In this document: positions 1 to 8,700 of the stretch, in pieces
Layout: every line of letters begins with the position of its first letter
Numbering within the stretch: the stretch's first letter is position 1
Assembly: GCA_002344975.1 (NCBI GenBank)
Contig: DDUV01000120.1
Location: 39,143-103,142 of the forward strand
Direction of reading: 5' to 3'
DNA length: 64,000 nucleotides
Source: Saprospiraceae bacterium UBA2329
GTDB taxonomy: Bacteria > Bacteroidota > Bacteroidia > Chitinophagales > Saprospiraceae
The notes under the pieces: model-generated
What the model was told of the DNA's origin: nothing
Database searches by the model: none
The model's input: the letters and a program-made list of their open reading frames with translations, nothing else
Program-made: the position numbers and the translations under genes

Positions 1-454
1 GCAGGGCAATGACGATCAGGGAGAGAACATACAGGATGAAGCTCGACCATAAAACTCTTGTATTGGGATAAATCATGGAGTAAACCACCGTGGTGAGGCC
101 ACCGAATACCAATCCACAGGAGTGGGTAATGCCGCCCAGGCGGATGATAGTCCATGTAGTTAACAGGAGGCTGAAAGTATTGCTGATAAAAACGAACCAC
201 AGAAGCCCTTTTCTCAGCCGGATGAAAAGAATGGTTTGGGGAATAAAAAAGAGCAACAGCCCTATGCCGAACTGTACAATGATGGGGAGGCCGGCCCACC
301 AACCCAGCAAGGTGAGGAATAAGAACATGTTGGTCATGGCGATCAGGGCCAGGAGGTAAGCTTTCTTGGACTCCAGCGATTCTTCTGTATCGCCGGGCAG
401 GGAGACGAGGCGGGCTATCCATCCCTCCAAGCGTCGTAAAAAGGGGACTTGCAT
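1..454 (-). CDS. Multi-pass membrane sensor-like protein, N-terminal part
   Basis: The minus-strand frame opens with ATG at 454 and stays open to the window edge, so only about the first 151 residues are visible. After a charged N-terminus (MQVPFLRRLEGWIARL) there are about five hydrophobic segments separated by short charged loops, for example around LLLFFIPQTILF and VLWSSFILYVLSLIVI. The pattern resembles the multi-TM N-terminal sensor regions that Bacteroidota place in front of histidine-kinase or nucleotide-cyclase domains. That is inference, because the output domain is outside the window. It lies 170 bases downstream of hypE on the same strand with no clear terminator between them, but nothing links it functionally to hydrogenase maturation. 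Confidence 0.6.
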   Translation of the reverse strand, partial: MQVPFLRRLEGWIARLVSLPGDTEESLESKKAYLLALIAMTNMFLFLTLLGWWAGLPIIVQFGIGLLLFFIPQTILFIRLRKGLLWFVFISNTFSLLLTTWTIIRLGGITHSCGLVFGGLTTVVYSMIYPNTRVLWSSFILYVLSLIVIAL

Positions 455-624
455 GGGCAGGAATTTACTGTGTTGCAAGACTCAAATGCTCCGTTTTCAA
501 AGCCGAAGTTAGGTAATTATTTGATAAAACAGAGGCATGATTTTACGAAACGCCGCTTGCCCCGGAATTCTTTGTGTATGTACAAAAGGGCGGTTCATTT
601 CTTTGAATCCAAAGTGCGGTTTCA

Positions 625-1683
625 TCAGCAAATTCTCGGCAATTGTTCGCCCGGCAGCATGTTGACGACCCGCCGCCCGCCGATGCTGCTTTGGAGAATC
701 ACCTGTTTGGGATGTTGTCCCGTCACCTCGCCCAGCATGAAGGCTTGCCCACCGCGCTCCCAACTCCGCAGGGTCGCCAGCAGGGCATCGGCCGCATCGG
801 GCGCCGCGAAGGCAAGGAACACGCCCTCGTTGGCCACATACAGCGGGTCGAGGCCCAGCAGTTCGCAGGCGGCGGCTACTTCTTCCGACACTGCGAGCCG
901 TTTTTCCTCTATGTTGATTCCCAGGCCGGTATCGCGGGCCACCTCGTTGAGTACCGTAGCCACGCCGCCCCGGGTAGCGTCGCGCAGCAGGTGAACCGAC
1001 TCGCCGTATTCGTCGAGCAGTTGTTGTACGATGTGGTTGAAATGGCAGGTATCGCTGACGATGGCAGACTCAAACTCCAGCCCTTCGCGCACGCTCATAA
1101 TGGCCATGCCGTGCGCTGCAATGGGGCCGCTGACGATGATGCGGTCGCCGGCCTGCACCCGCTTCATGGAGATGTCGGCGCGCGGATGCACCCGCCCTAC
1201 GCCGGAGGTATTGATGAAAATCTGATCGCCCTTGCCCCGTTCCACCACCTTGGTATCGCCGGTGACGATGCGAACGCCCGCCCCATCTGCTGCCTGCCGA
1301 ATGCTGAGCAGGATGTCCCAAAAATCGGTCATGGGCAGCCCTTCTTCAATGACGAAAGCCAAAGACAAGTACTCGGCCCGTGCCCCGCACATGGCTATGT
1401 CGTTGACCGTGCCGTTGATGGCCAATTCGCCGATGTTGCCGCCGGGGAAAAATATGGGCGACACCACGAAGCTGTCGGTGCTGAAGGCAGTTTTTCCGTT
1501 CAGTTCCAGCACCACGCCATCGTGTTTTTGGTCTAACAGCTCATTTTTGAGAATGTCGAAAACGCCGGCTTCCAGGAGCTTGTTGGTGAGCAGGCCGCCG
1601 CTGCCGTGGCCGAGGGTGATGATGTCGAAATCCATTTTCGGCATCGGGCAGGAGGCAGATAAAATGCTGGTGTGTCGGGACAT
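625..1683 (-). CDS. hypE: Hydrogenase maturation protein HypE
   Basis: 352 residues, normal length for HypE, the cytosolic enzyme that dehydrates the carbamoyl group on its own C-terminal cysteine to make the cyanide ligand of the [NiFe] centre. The AIR-synthase-type ATP-binding region is seen as GHGSGGLL (about residues 25-32), TDSFVVSP and GTVNDIAMCGA, and the protein ends in the diagnostic PRIC with cysteine as the last residue. The start used is the first ATG after the hypD stop, leaving a 9-base gap; the ATG at MPKMDF is an alternative. It is cotranscribed behind hypD. No hydrogenase structural gene or other hyp gene is visible. Confidence 0.95.
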   Translation of the reverse strand: MSRHTSILSASCPMPKMDFDIITLGHGSGGLLTNKLLEAGVFDILKNELLDQKHDGVVLELNGKTAFSTDSFVVSPIFFPGGNIGELAINGTVNDIAMCGARAEYLSLAFVIEEGLPMTDFWDILLSIRQAADGAGVRIVTGDTKVVERGKGDQIFINTSGVGRVHPRADISMKRVQAGDRIIVSGPIAAHGMAIMSVREGLEFESAIVSDTCHFNHIVQQLLDEYGESVHLLRDATRGGVATVLNEVARDTGLGINIEEKRLAVSEEVAAACELLGLDPLYVANEGVFLAFAAPDAADALLATLRSWERGGQAFMLGEVTGQHPKQVILQSSIGGRRVVNMLPGEQLPRIC

Positions 1684-1692
1684 GGCGTTGGG

Positions 1693-2796
1693 TTATGATG
1701 GTTGCATTTCTATAGCATTCGAAAAATGGTAGTATGCCGCACATGCGCCCTCGCTGCTCACCATGGGCGCGCCAAGGGGCATTTGCGGGGTGCAGCCTTT
1801 GCCGAACTGCGGGCACTCGTGCGGTTTTTTGATGCCTTTGAGCACCAAACCGGCAATACAATCCGGGTTTTCGGGCGCCTTTTCTATGTCAATGCTGAAC
1901 TTGAGGTGGGCGTCGTATTCCGCGAAAGCGGCCCTGATCTGATAGCCGCTGCGGGGTATGTTGCCGATGCCGCGCCACTCGCGGTCGCCGGTTTCAAAAA
2001 CCTGCTCAATGACTTCCACTGCATCGGGGTTGCCTTCGGGGCGCACCACGCGGGCGTATTGGTTTTCCAACTTGGCCTCGCCCTGTTCCAACTGCTTGAC
2101 AGTCATTAAAATACCTTGCAACAAATCTACCGGCTCGAACCCCGTGACGACGATGGGAATGTGGTAGCGCTCCACCAAAGGGTAGTACTCGCCGATGCCC
2201 ATGATGGTACACACATGCCCGGCGGCCAGAAACCCGTGAATGACGGCGGCTTCGTCTTCCATCACTGCCTCAATGGCGGGCGGCACCAAAACGTGCGAAG
2301 CCAGTATGGAGTAATTTTTGATGCCCAAACGCTGGGCGTGTATGACTGAGAGCGCGTTGGCCGGAGCGGTAGTTTCAAAACCCACGGCAAAGAACACGAC
2401 CTCTTTGTCGGGGTGGTCCTGGGCCAATTTGACGGCCTCCAATGGCGAGTACAAAATGCGCACATCGGCGCCTTGTGCCTTGGCTTCCAGCAAACTACGC
2501 TGAGAACCGGGCACGCGCAGCATGTCGCCGTAAGAGCAAAGCATGACGCCTTTTTCGAGGGCCAGATACACCGCTTTGTCTATGAGATGCAGCGGCGTGA
2601 CGCATACCGGGCAGCCGGGGCCGTGAATCATGTTGACCTGTTCGGGCAGCAGGCGCAGGATGCCGTTTTTGACCAAGCTGTGGGTTTGGCCGCCGCATAC
2701 CTCCATGATGTTCCAGGGGCGCGTGACGGTTTTGTGTATTTCGTTGAGATACTTTTCTACCAAGGCCGGATCGCGGTATTCGCTCATGAATTTCAT
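1693..2796 (-). CDS. hypD: Hydrogenase maturation protein HypD
   Basis: 367 residues, full length. HypD is the iron-sulfur scaffold that with HypC assembles the Fe(CN)2CO unit and passes it to the large hydrogenase subunit. Visible family motifs are MEVCGGQTHS (Cys34), GPGCPVCVTP (Cys62, Cys65) and GFETTAPA, plus the cysteine-containing C-terminal block HECPQFGKGC and SSEGACAAYY that holds the 4Fe-4S cluster. It is the first gene of a two-gene unit with hypE, 9 bases apart. A TACTTTCG box at 2839-2846 (minus strand) resembles the Bacteroidota -7 element and lies about 45 bases upstream of the start. hypC, which should supply the partner, is not in view. Confidence 0.95.
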   Translation of the reverse strand: MKFMSEYRDPALVEKYLNEIHKTVTRPWNIMEVCGGQTHSLVKNGILRLLPEQVNMIHGPGCPVCVTPLHLIDKAVYLALEKGVMLCSYGDMLRVPGSQRSLLEAKAQGADVRILYSPLEAVKLAQDHPDKEVVFFAVGFETTAPANALSVIHAQRLGIKNYSILASHVLVPPAIEAVMEDEAAVIHGFLAAGHVCTIMGIGEYYPLVERYHIPIVVTGFEPVDLLQGILMTVKQLEQGEAKLENQYARVVRPEGNPDAVEVIEQVFETGDREWRGIGNIPRSGYQIRAAFAEYDAHLKFSIDIEKAPENPDCIAGLVLKGIKKPHECPQFGKGCTPQMPLGAPMVSSEGACAAYYHFSNAIEMQPS

Positions 2797-2985
2797 ACTC
2801 GCTTGTTTTTAGTGAGGATGCCAGTGTCAAACTTGTTGCGAAAGTAGGGGTTCAGAGTTGAAAAGCAAAGTGATTTTTGTCAATCGGAGTTTTTGTAGGT
2901 TTCTGAAGAGTAAGCAATGCAGCCTCTTTTTGTCATCAACCAAACCATCCATGTAGCGGTTAATAATGGCTTTTAACGATCAAAC
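2797..2985. other. Divergent intergenic region between hypD and trmN6
   Basis: 189 bases with no convincing ORF. It must hold the promoters of the divergent hypDE and trmN6 units. On the minus strand TACTTTCG (2839-2846) is a near match to TAnnTTTG. No strong hairpin or operator-like palindrome was seen. Confidence 0.4.
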
Positions 2986-3729
2986 ATGAGCAGCACTTCA
3001 ACCGATTCCCTCGCCGCGCCCGTTCAGGGTTTTCAGTTCCAACAGTTTTTTATTGCCCAAGACCGCTGCGCCATGAAGGTGGGCACCGACGGCGTGCTGC
3101 TGGGCGCCTGGGTAGAAACTGAGGCCGCCCAAAGCATCCTGGATATTGGAACCGGCACGGGCGTCATTGCCGTCATGCTGGCCCAACGCAACGAACACGC
3201 GCTGGTTCACGGAGTGGAAATTGACGCCGAGGCCGCTGCTCAAGCTGCCGAAAACATACTGGCTACCCTCTGGGCCGACCGCCTCGAAGCACGCCACTAC
3301 GCCATACAAGACTACGCCCGCGACACTGAACAACGCTACGACCTCATTGTCAGCAATCCGCCTTTTTTTACCGGCGGGGTGCTGTCGCAAAGCGAAAACA
3401 AAACCGGCGTTCGGCACACCGTCAAACTGCCGCACGGCGATCTGCTCAGAGCTACGCAGACCTTGCTCGCTCCGCAGGGCGTGTTTGCAGTGGTGCTGCC
3501 CCTGCTCGAAGGGTTGCGTTTTGTAGAAATGGCCCGCAGTTACCGCCTCTACTGCGAGCGCATGACCGAGGTGCGCACCAAAGCCGGCAAGCCTATCAGC
3601 CGTTTGTTGCTGCAATTCACCCGCCACATCCCCGATGCCGTCCGAAAAGACGAACTCATCATTCAGGAAGAGGAGACCAATAACTGGACGCCGGCGTACC
3701 GGGCGCTCACGAGTGGATTTTATCTGTAA
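2986..3729 (+). CDS. trmN6: tRNA1(Val) (adenine(37)-N6)-methyltransferase
   Basis: 247 residues. Class I SAM-dependent methyltransferase with the N-terminal family signature QDRCAMKVGTDGVLLGAW, SAM-binding motif LDIGTGTG (about residues 52-59), acidic GVEID at the end of strand 2, and the N6-adenine motif SNPPFF (123-128). These match the YfiC/TrmN6 family, which methylates A37 next to the anticodon of tRNA1(Val). Length is normal. The RNA ligase and Pnkp genes follow on the same strand after a 60-base gap to the preferred ligase start, so the three are probably cotranscribed and may form a tRNA modification and repair unit (inference). Substrate specificity is assigned by family only. Confidence 0.9.
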   Translation: MSSTSTDSLAAPVQGFQFQQFFIAQDRCAMKVGTDGVLLGAWVETEAAQSILDIGTGTGVIAVMLAQRNEHALVHGVEIDAEAAAQAAENILATLWADRLEARHYAIQDYARDTEQRYDLIVSNPPFFTGGVLSQSENKTGVRHTVKLPHGDLLRATQTLLAPQGVFAVVLPLLEGLRFVEMARSYRLYCERMTEVRTKAGKPISRLLLQFTRHIPDAVRKDELIIQEEETNNWTPAYRALTSGFYL

Positions 3730-3789
3730 AGAATTTTTTCCCGTCCTTCGTGGTTGTTCCGCCATTCTATAACCAGCCCTTTTGCTGAA

Positions 3790-4806
3790 ATGGACTTGAA
3801 CTTATTGCACCGGATGATCGAAGAAGGGTATATCAACGTACAGAAACACCCTCATTACGAGTTGTTTATCTACAACTACTCGGCCAAAGCCCAGTACGAC
3901 TATGTTTGGAACGAGGCAACCAAAACCTGCCGGGGCCTCATCATGGATGCAGAAATGCGCGTGGCTGCGCGGCCATTTGCCAAGTTTTTCAACCTCGAAG
4001 AAGCCGATCCGACCGAGATTCCCAACCTGCCCTTCGATGTGTTTGAAAAAATGGACGGATCATTGGGTATTTTGTACCAAGTGGCCGGCGAGTGCTTTAT
4101 CGCTACCCGTGGTTCGTTTTCCAGCGATCAGGCACACAAGGCCAACGAAATATTGCGCTCGAAATATGCCGCTGCACTGCCTCATATTGACCCGGCCAAA
4201 ACCTATCTGTTCGAGATCATCTATCCCGGCAACCGCATCGTGGTGGACTACGGCGACCGCGAAGCATTGGTACTCATCGCCGTCATGGATACCGCTACCG
4301 GCCAAGACCTGCCTCTGGAAGACATCGGGTTTCCGGTGGTGCGGCAGTATCACGGCATCAAAGACTGGCGCATCCTCAAGGCGATGGAAACCGACAACCA
4401 CGAGGGCTTTGTCATTCGTTTTCAAAACGGGCAGCGGTACAAAGTGAAATTTGAGGAATACCTGCGCCTGCATCGCATCGTGACGCAGATTTCCAGCGTG
4501 AACATTTGGGAGCATCTGGCGGCGGGCATTCCTTTGGACGAGTATCTGGAGCGCGTACCCGACGAGTTTTACCACTGGGTGAAAGCTACCTCTGCCGAGT
4601 TGCACAACCGATTTGAAGACATTGAAAATCAATGCAAAGCAGCATTTAAAATCTTCCCGACCAGAAAAGAAAGCGCCGAGTATTTTGCCCGCTGTGCTTA
4701 CCCGAATGTGCTTTTCAAAATGCTGGACGGGCGGCCTTACCACGACATTATCTGGAAAATGGTGAGGCCGGCGTTTCAAAAAGCGTTTACGGCATCGAAA
4801 GAATGA
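3790..4806 (+). CDS. T4 Rnl1-like RNA ligase
   Basis: 338 residues from the first ATG; an in-frame TTG at 3754 would add 12 residues. All core motifs of the T4 RNA ligase 1 branch of covalent nucleotidyltransferases are present: motif I EKMDGSLG with Lys87 as the expected AMP acceptor, then IATRGSF, motif III YLFEIIYPGNRIVVDY (Glu142), motif IV EGFVIRF (205-211) and motif V YKVKF (Lys218, Lys220). T4 Rnl1 (374 residues) seals broken tRNA anticodon loops carrying 3'-OH and 5'-phosphate ends. The stop overlaps the start of the Pnkp-like gene by 4 bases, which couples ligase to end-healing enzyme. The physiological substrate here is unknown; tRNA is a reasonable guess given the partner genes. 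Confidence 0.88.
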   Translation: MDLNLLHRMIEEGYINVQKHPHYELFIYNYSAKAQYDYVWNEATKTCRGLIMDAEMRVAARPFAKFFNLEEADPTEIPNLPFDVFEKMDGSLGILYQVAGECFIATRGSFSSDQAHKANEILRSKYAAALPHIDPAKTYLFEIIYPGNRIVVDYGDREALVLIAVMDTATGQDLPLEDIGFPVVRQYHGIKDWRILKAMETDNHEGFVIRFQNGQRYKVKFEEYLRLHRIVTQISSVNIWEHLAAGIPLDEYLERVPDEFYHWVKATSAELHNRFEDIENQCKAAFKIFPTRKESAEYFARCAYPNVLFKMLDGRPYHDIIWKMVRPAFQKAFTASKE

Positions 4807-5705
4807 AACAGTTTAAAACTACTCACACCATGAAAAAAGTCATCATCCTGCGCGGGCTGCCGGGCAGCGGAAAATCCACCTTCGCCCGGCAATTACTGGC
4901 AGAAACGCCCGGCGCTTACAAACGCATCAACCGAGACGATCTGCGCGCCATGTTCGACAACGGGCACTGGTCGAAAGGCAATGAAAAATTCGTCAAACAA
5001 GTGCGCGACCTGCTCATTGTCAGCGCTTTGAGCGAGGGCAAACACGTCATTGTGGACGATACCAACCTGGCGCCGCACAACGAAACCCGCATCCGGGAAG
5101 TAGTGCGCGAATACAACCGCACGCACAACGATTCGGTGCAGGTGGAACTGAAAGAAATGGACACGCCGCTCGAAGAGTGCATTGCCCGCGATGCCCTGCG
5201 CCCGCAACCCGTAGGCGCGGCCCGCATCCGCGAAATGCACCGGCAGTTTATGGCCGCCGCTCAGGCTTCGTCTATGCAACAGGACGAGTCGTTGCCGCGC
5301 GCCATCATCTGCGACCTCGACGGCACCCTGGCTCTGCTCAACGGGCGCAATCCCTTTGATGCAGCGCAGTGCGAAAAGGATGTCCTCAACCGGCCGGTGG
5401 CGGAAGTGCTGAAAAGAATGCGCGACGTGGGCTACAAGATTTTGCTGTTGTCGGGCAGGCAGTCGGAGCATCGGCAGCCCACGCTGAACTGGCTGGCCCG
5501 GCACGAAATTCCGTTCGATATGCTGGAAATGCGCGCCACGGGAGACGGACGAATGGACGCCGTGATCAAAAAAGAGCTTTTCGATCAGCACATCCGGGGG
5601 CGGTTTTACATCGAATTCGTATTGGACGACCGCAATCAGGTGGTGGACTTGTGGCGGCGCGAGCTGGGGCTGTCTTGCTTTCAGGTGAATTATGGGGATT
5701 TTTAG
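4803..5705 (+). CDS. Polynucleotide 5'-kinase/3'-phosphatase (T4 Pnkp-like)
   Basis: 300 residues with the same domain order and length as T4 Pnkp (301). The N-terminal kinase has P-loop GLPGSGKST (18-26) and the acceptor-site motif NRDDLRAMF (43-51). The C-terminal HAD phosphatase has DLDGTLA (171-177), the LLLSGRQ block (215-220) and the tail DDRNQVVDLWRRE, very like the T4 C-terminus. Such enzymes remove 3'-phosphate or 2',3'-cyclic phosphate and phosphorylate the 5'-OH, making ends ready for the ligase encoded just upstream. The 4303-series ATGA overlap supports a start at 4803; ATG 4830 (MKKVIILRG) aligns with the T4 N-terminus and may be the true start. A strong hairpin follows the stop. 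Confidence 0.9.
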   Translation: MKQFKTTHTMKKVIILRGLPGSGKSTFARQLLAETPGAYKRINRDDLRAMFDNGHWSKGNEKFVKQVRDLLIVSALSEGKHVIVDDTNLAPHNETRIREVVREYNRTHNDSVQVELKEMDTPLEECIARDALRPQPVGAARIREMHRQFMAAAQASSMQQDESLPRAIICDLDGTLALLNGRNPFDAAQCEKDVLNRPVAEVLKRMRDVGYKILLLSGRQSEHRQPTLNWLARHEIPFDMLEMRATGDGRMDAVIKKELFDQHIRGRFYIEFVLDDRNQVVDLWRRELGLSCFQVNYGDF

Positions 5706-5737
5706 AGTAGCCTCGTCTTGGACAAGGCTACTCTAAA
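5701..5737. terminator. Bidirectional terminator between Pnkp-like gene and T9SS propeller gene
   Basis: A perfect 13-bp inverted repeat (left arm from 5701, right arm to 5737, 11-base loop), with arms beginning TTTAGAGTAGCC and ending GGCTACTCTAAA. The A/T ends give T-rich tails in both directions, as expected between convergent genes. The stop codon of the plus-strand gene lies inside the left arm. Confidence 0.8.
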
Positions 5738-5755
5738 CTCTATAATGCATGGCAA

Positions 5756-8700
5756 TTATTTTGCCACCACCAGCCTGGCAGGAGGGTATGAACTGCCGGG
5801 AAACACGATGTAATACATTCCGGCGCTGTATCGCTCCAAACCCATTTCCAGTATGCCCGTTTGTGTAATGCCCTGCGCTACCGACCTGCCGTTTACATCG
5901 GTCAGAAGCCAGTGTACAGGCTTCGCCGGACGGGGAGACAGCACAATGTTTGTGTTGATGCCGGCGGGATTGGGAAAAACAACAACCCGATGATTTTCGC
6001 CCGGAGCCGGCTCTTTCGTACCCACCGACAGATTGCCCTCCCCATCGGTGCGGGCGAGCACCGCATGCAAGTTCCATACCGGCGGGCGGAGCTGATTGTA
6101 GCCCCACAGCAAAATTTGATCGGGCGCGGCGACGAGTAAATCTTCTGCCCATTCTGTGTTTTTAGCGCCAAAATTTCTCACCCACAGAGGCTCGGCATTT
6201 TCGTCTATTTTCAGAAGCATAAAGTCATAAAAGTGGTCAGTCGTGTCGGCCAATATTTCACCAGCCACGAAATAGCCGCCCCCCGGAGCGGGTTTGATAC
6301 TGTACGGCGTTGCGTAGTTGAATGAGCCGATTACATGAGTTTTAATCCACTGAAAATCGCCGTTTTCATCCAATTTGATAAAAAAAGGTATGCTGCTGAA
6401 GATGCCGGGAATTACTGTTGCCCCTGCAAACATAATGCCTCCATCTGCTGTCGGCGCAAGTGCAAAATCCAACGTATATGTATCGTACTCCACGCTCCAC
6501 AAGATGTTCCCGTCTGAAGCTATTTTTTGGAAATATATTTGTGAATTAATGTCGGTACTTTCGTTAGTGCCTGTAAAAACAAGCTCGCCGCCGGATAACG
6601 CAACAGCCTTATAGGGTTTAAAGGCCGATCCTGTAATTTCTTCATACTGCTGCCAGATCACCTCTCCCACATCATTTATTTTGATATAAAATTGATCGCT
6701 GCCTCGATTATCGGCATTGGCTGTATAGCCAAACATCACAAAATTTCCATCCGTAGTTGGAACGATGCCGCTCATCCAGGAGCCGTACTGCTCGCCGGCC
6801 GGACGAATTTTTCTATGCCAGAGGAGTTGGCCGGCTGTATCTAAGCGGGCAAGGTAAGCATGGCCGTTTGGCAAAATGTACTCTGCGCCCGCCGGCAGGT
6901 AATTGCCGACCACAAAACATCCACCGTTGCTCAGAGGCGCCACACCGACAAAAGTATTTCGTCCTTGATCTCCCAAGTCTATGGCATTCAGCCAGATGGT
7001 GTTGCCGTTCGGTTCAGTTTTGAGGATCAATCCGTCAAAACTCGTCCGGTCGCTGTAACTCATTGTTTCTCCAACCAGCAGAACAGTTCCATCGGCAGCT
7101 TGGGCCATTTCGCCACCAAAAGTGAAATTGCGGGCGCCGAAAAGTTTCATTTCCGGCGGATAGTTATTGTACTCGTCCACTTCGACGGGAAAAGATTGAG
7201 AATAGTTGAGAAACCCGGAAGCCACAGGAAATGGGCCGGCATCGTCTAAATATGCTTTTGCGTCCACTTTAAAAATACTGCCGGCACCGGCTTCGGGGGG
7301 CGTATCGGCATAGGGCTGTATAGAAAACCGGAACATGGCGTCGGCTTCCGCAGCAGAATCGGGGACGAGATGGAGGCTGTCCATTACCACATGTACAAGC
7401 CCGTTGTCTGCGCGGGTAATGACAGCAGGTCTATTGGAAGCTATGGGGCGCAAAGATGTAACGTCCAGCGTTGGACTGAATGTCAAATGAAACGAGACTT
7501 TTTGAACTGTATGGGGCAGTCGGTTGCGGACTCTGGCAGTAAATTCAAGCGGGCGGAGGTCATTGTGCAAATTGTAAAACCCTAATCCAAGTACTGCTTC
7601 GGCAATTTTATCGGGCACCCCCGTGGTGTTGGCAGGCATAACGGCCGATATTTCGGGCGCAGCATCGTCATACCGCCAGGAATTCAGATACCCCACTGAA
7701 TACAGGCCGTTGTTTCCCTGCCCACAGCCTTCCACCGAAGCGGCAGGGTAGCTTTCGGAGGGATAGCCAGGCGCCTGGCGCAATTCGACCCGCCAGGTAC
7801 GCCCGTCTGCCGGAAAAGTAAGCGTGTGCATCGGCTCGCCTTCCGGCAAGTTGACCGCTGTCCAATTTGCAGCAAGCAACCCGTCGGCCATTACCCTGTA
7901 AAAAGTTTCCGCGCCTGCGCCGCCGCCGCCGCGATTGAATAAATCGAAACGGACATTGTCGCCGTCGCAACGCCCTTCAACGATGTATCGCGGCCCGCTC
8001 CAGCCGGGGGCACATTCCGCAGGAACAATTTCGGCCACAACAGGATGAGAAGCCCCAAGCCGCGCGTTGCAATCGAGTTGCGCCCAAATTTCAAAGGTTT
8101 GAGACTGCAAGCCCTGCATAGGCGGCACAGCAAACTCTATGCTGCCGCCGTTTTGTATGAAGGGCGCGGAAGCCGAAACCACCTGCAATGCCGGGTGAAG
8201 CCGCACCTGGAGCAGCAAGTCTCCAGACTCGCCCACTCCCCTGTTGGTAATCGTCACAAAAAAGCGGCTGGTATCGCAGCGCACCAAGTCCGGCTGAGTA
8301 ATGCCCACCTCGGTAAGCGGGCAGCCGCCGTCGTTTTGGTAGGCTGTAAAAGTGAGATTGGCCGAAGGATGGGCGCTGTTACTTTCAATGGTTTGAACGT
8401 TGTTGCACAAAGACCAGGCAGACTCGTCGGGCGCCCGAACCGTGAACTCCGTAACCGCATCTTCAGTGTGGAAGGTAAAGTTTCCCTCGGCATCCGTTAT
8501 CAGGATATGAGCAGAATGGTTCTCTGCGCGAACGAACCAGCCCACAGCGGGCGGCTCATCTGCATCGGCCACACAATTGCCGTTGAGGTCAATGACCACC
8601 TTTCCATCCACTCGCCAGAGGCGGGCATTGCCGTCGGCTTCTGCCCGCAACAGCCATGCGGACGAGGCAGCGCTGCCTCCACCCGCCGGCGTATTGGAGA

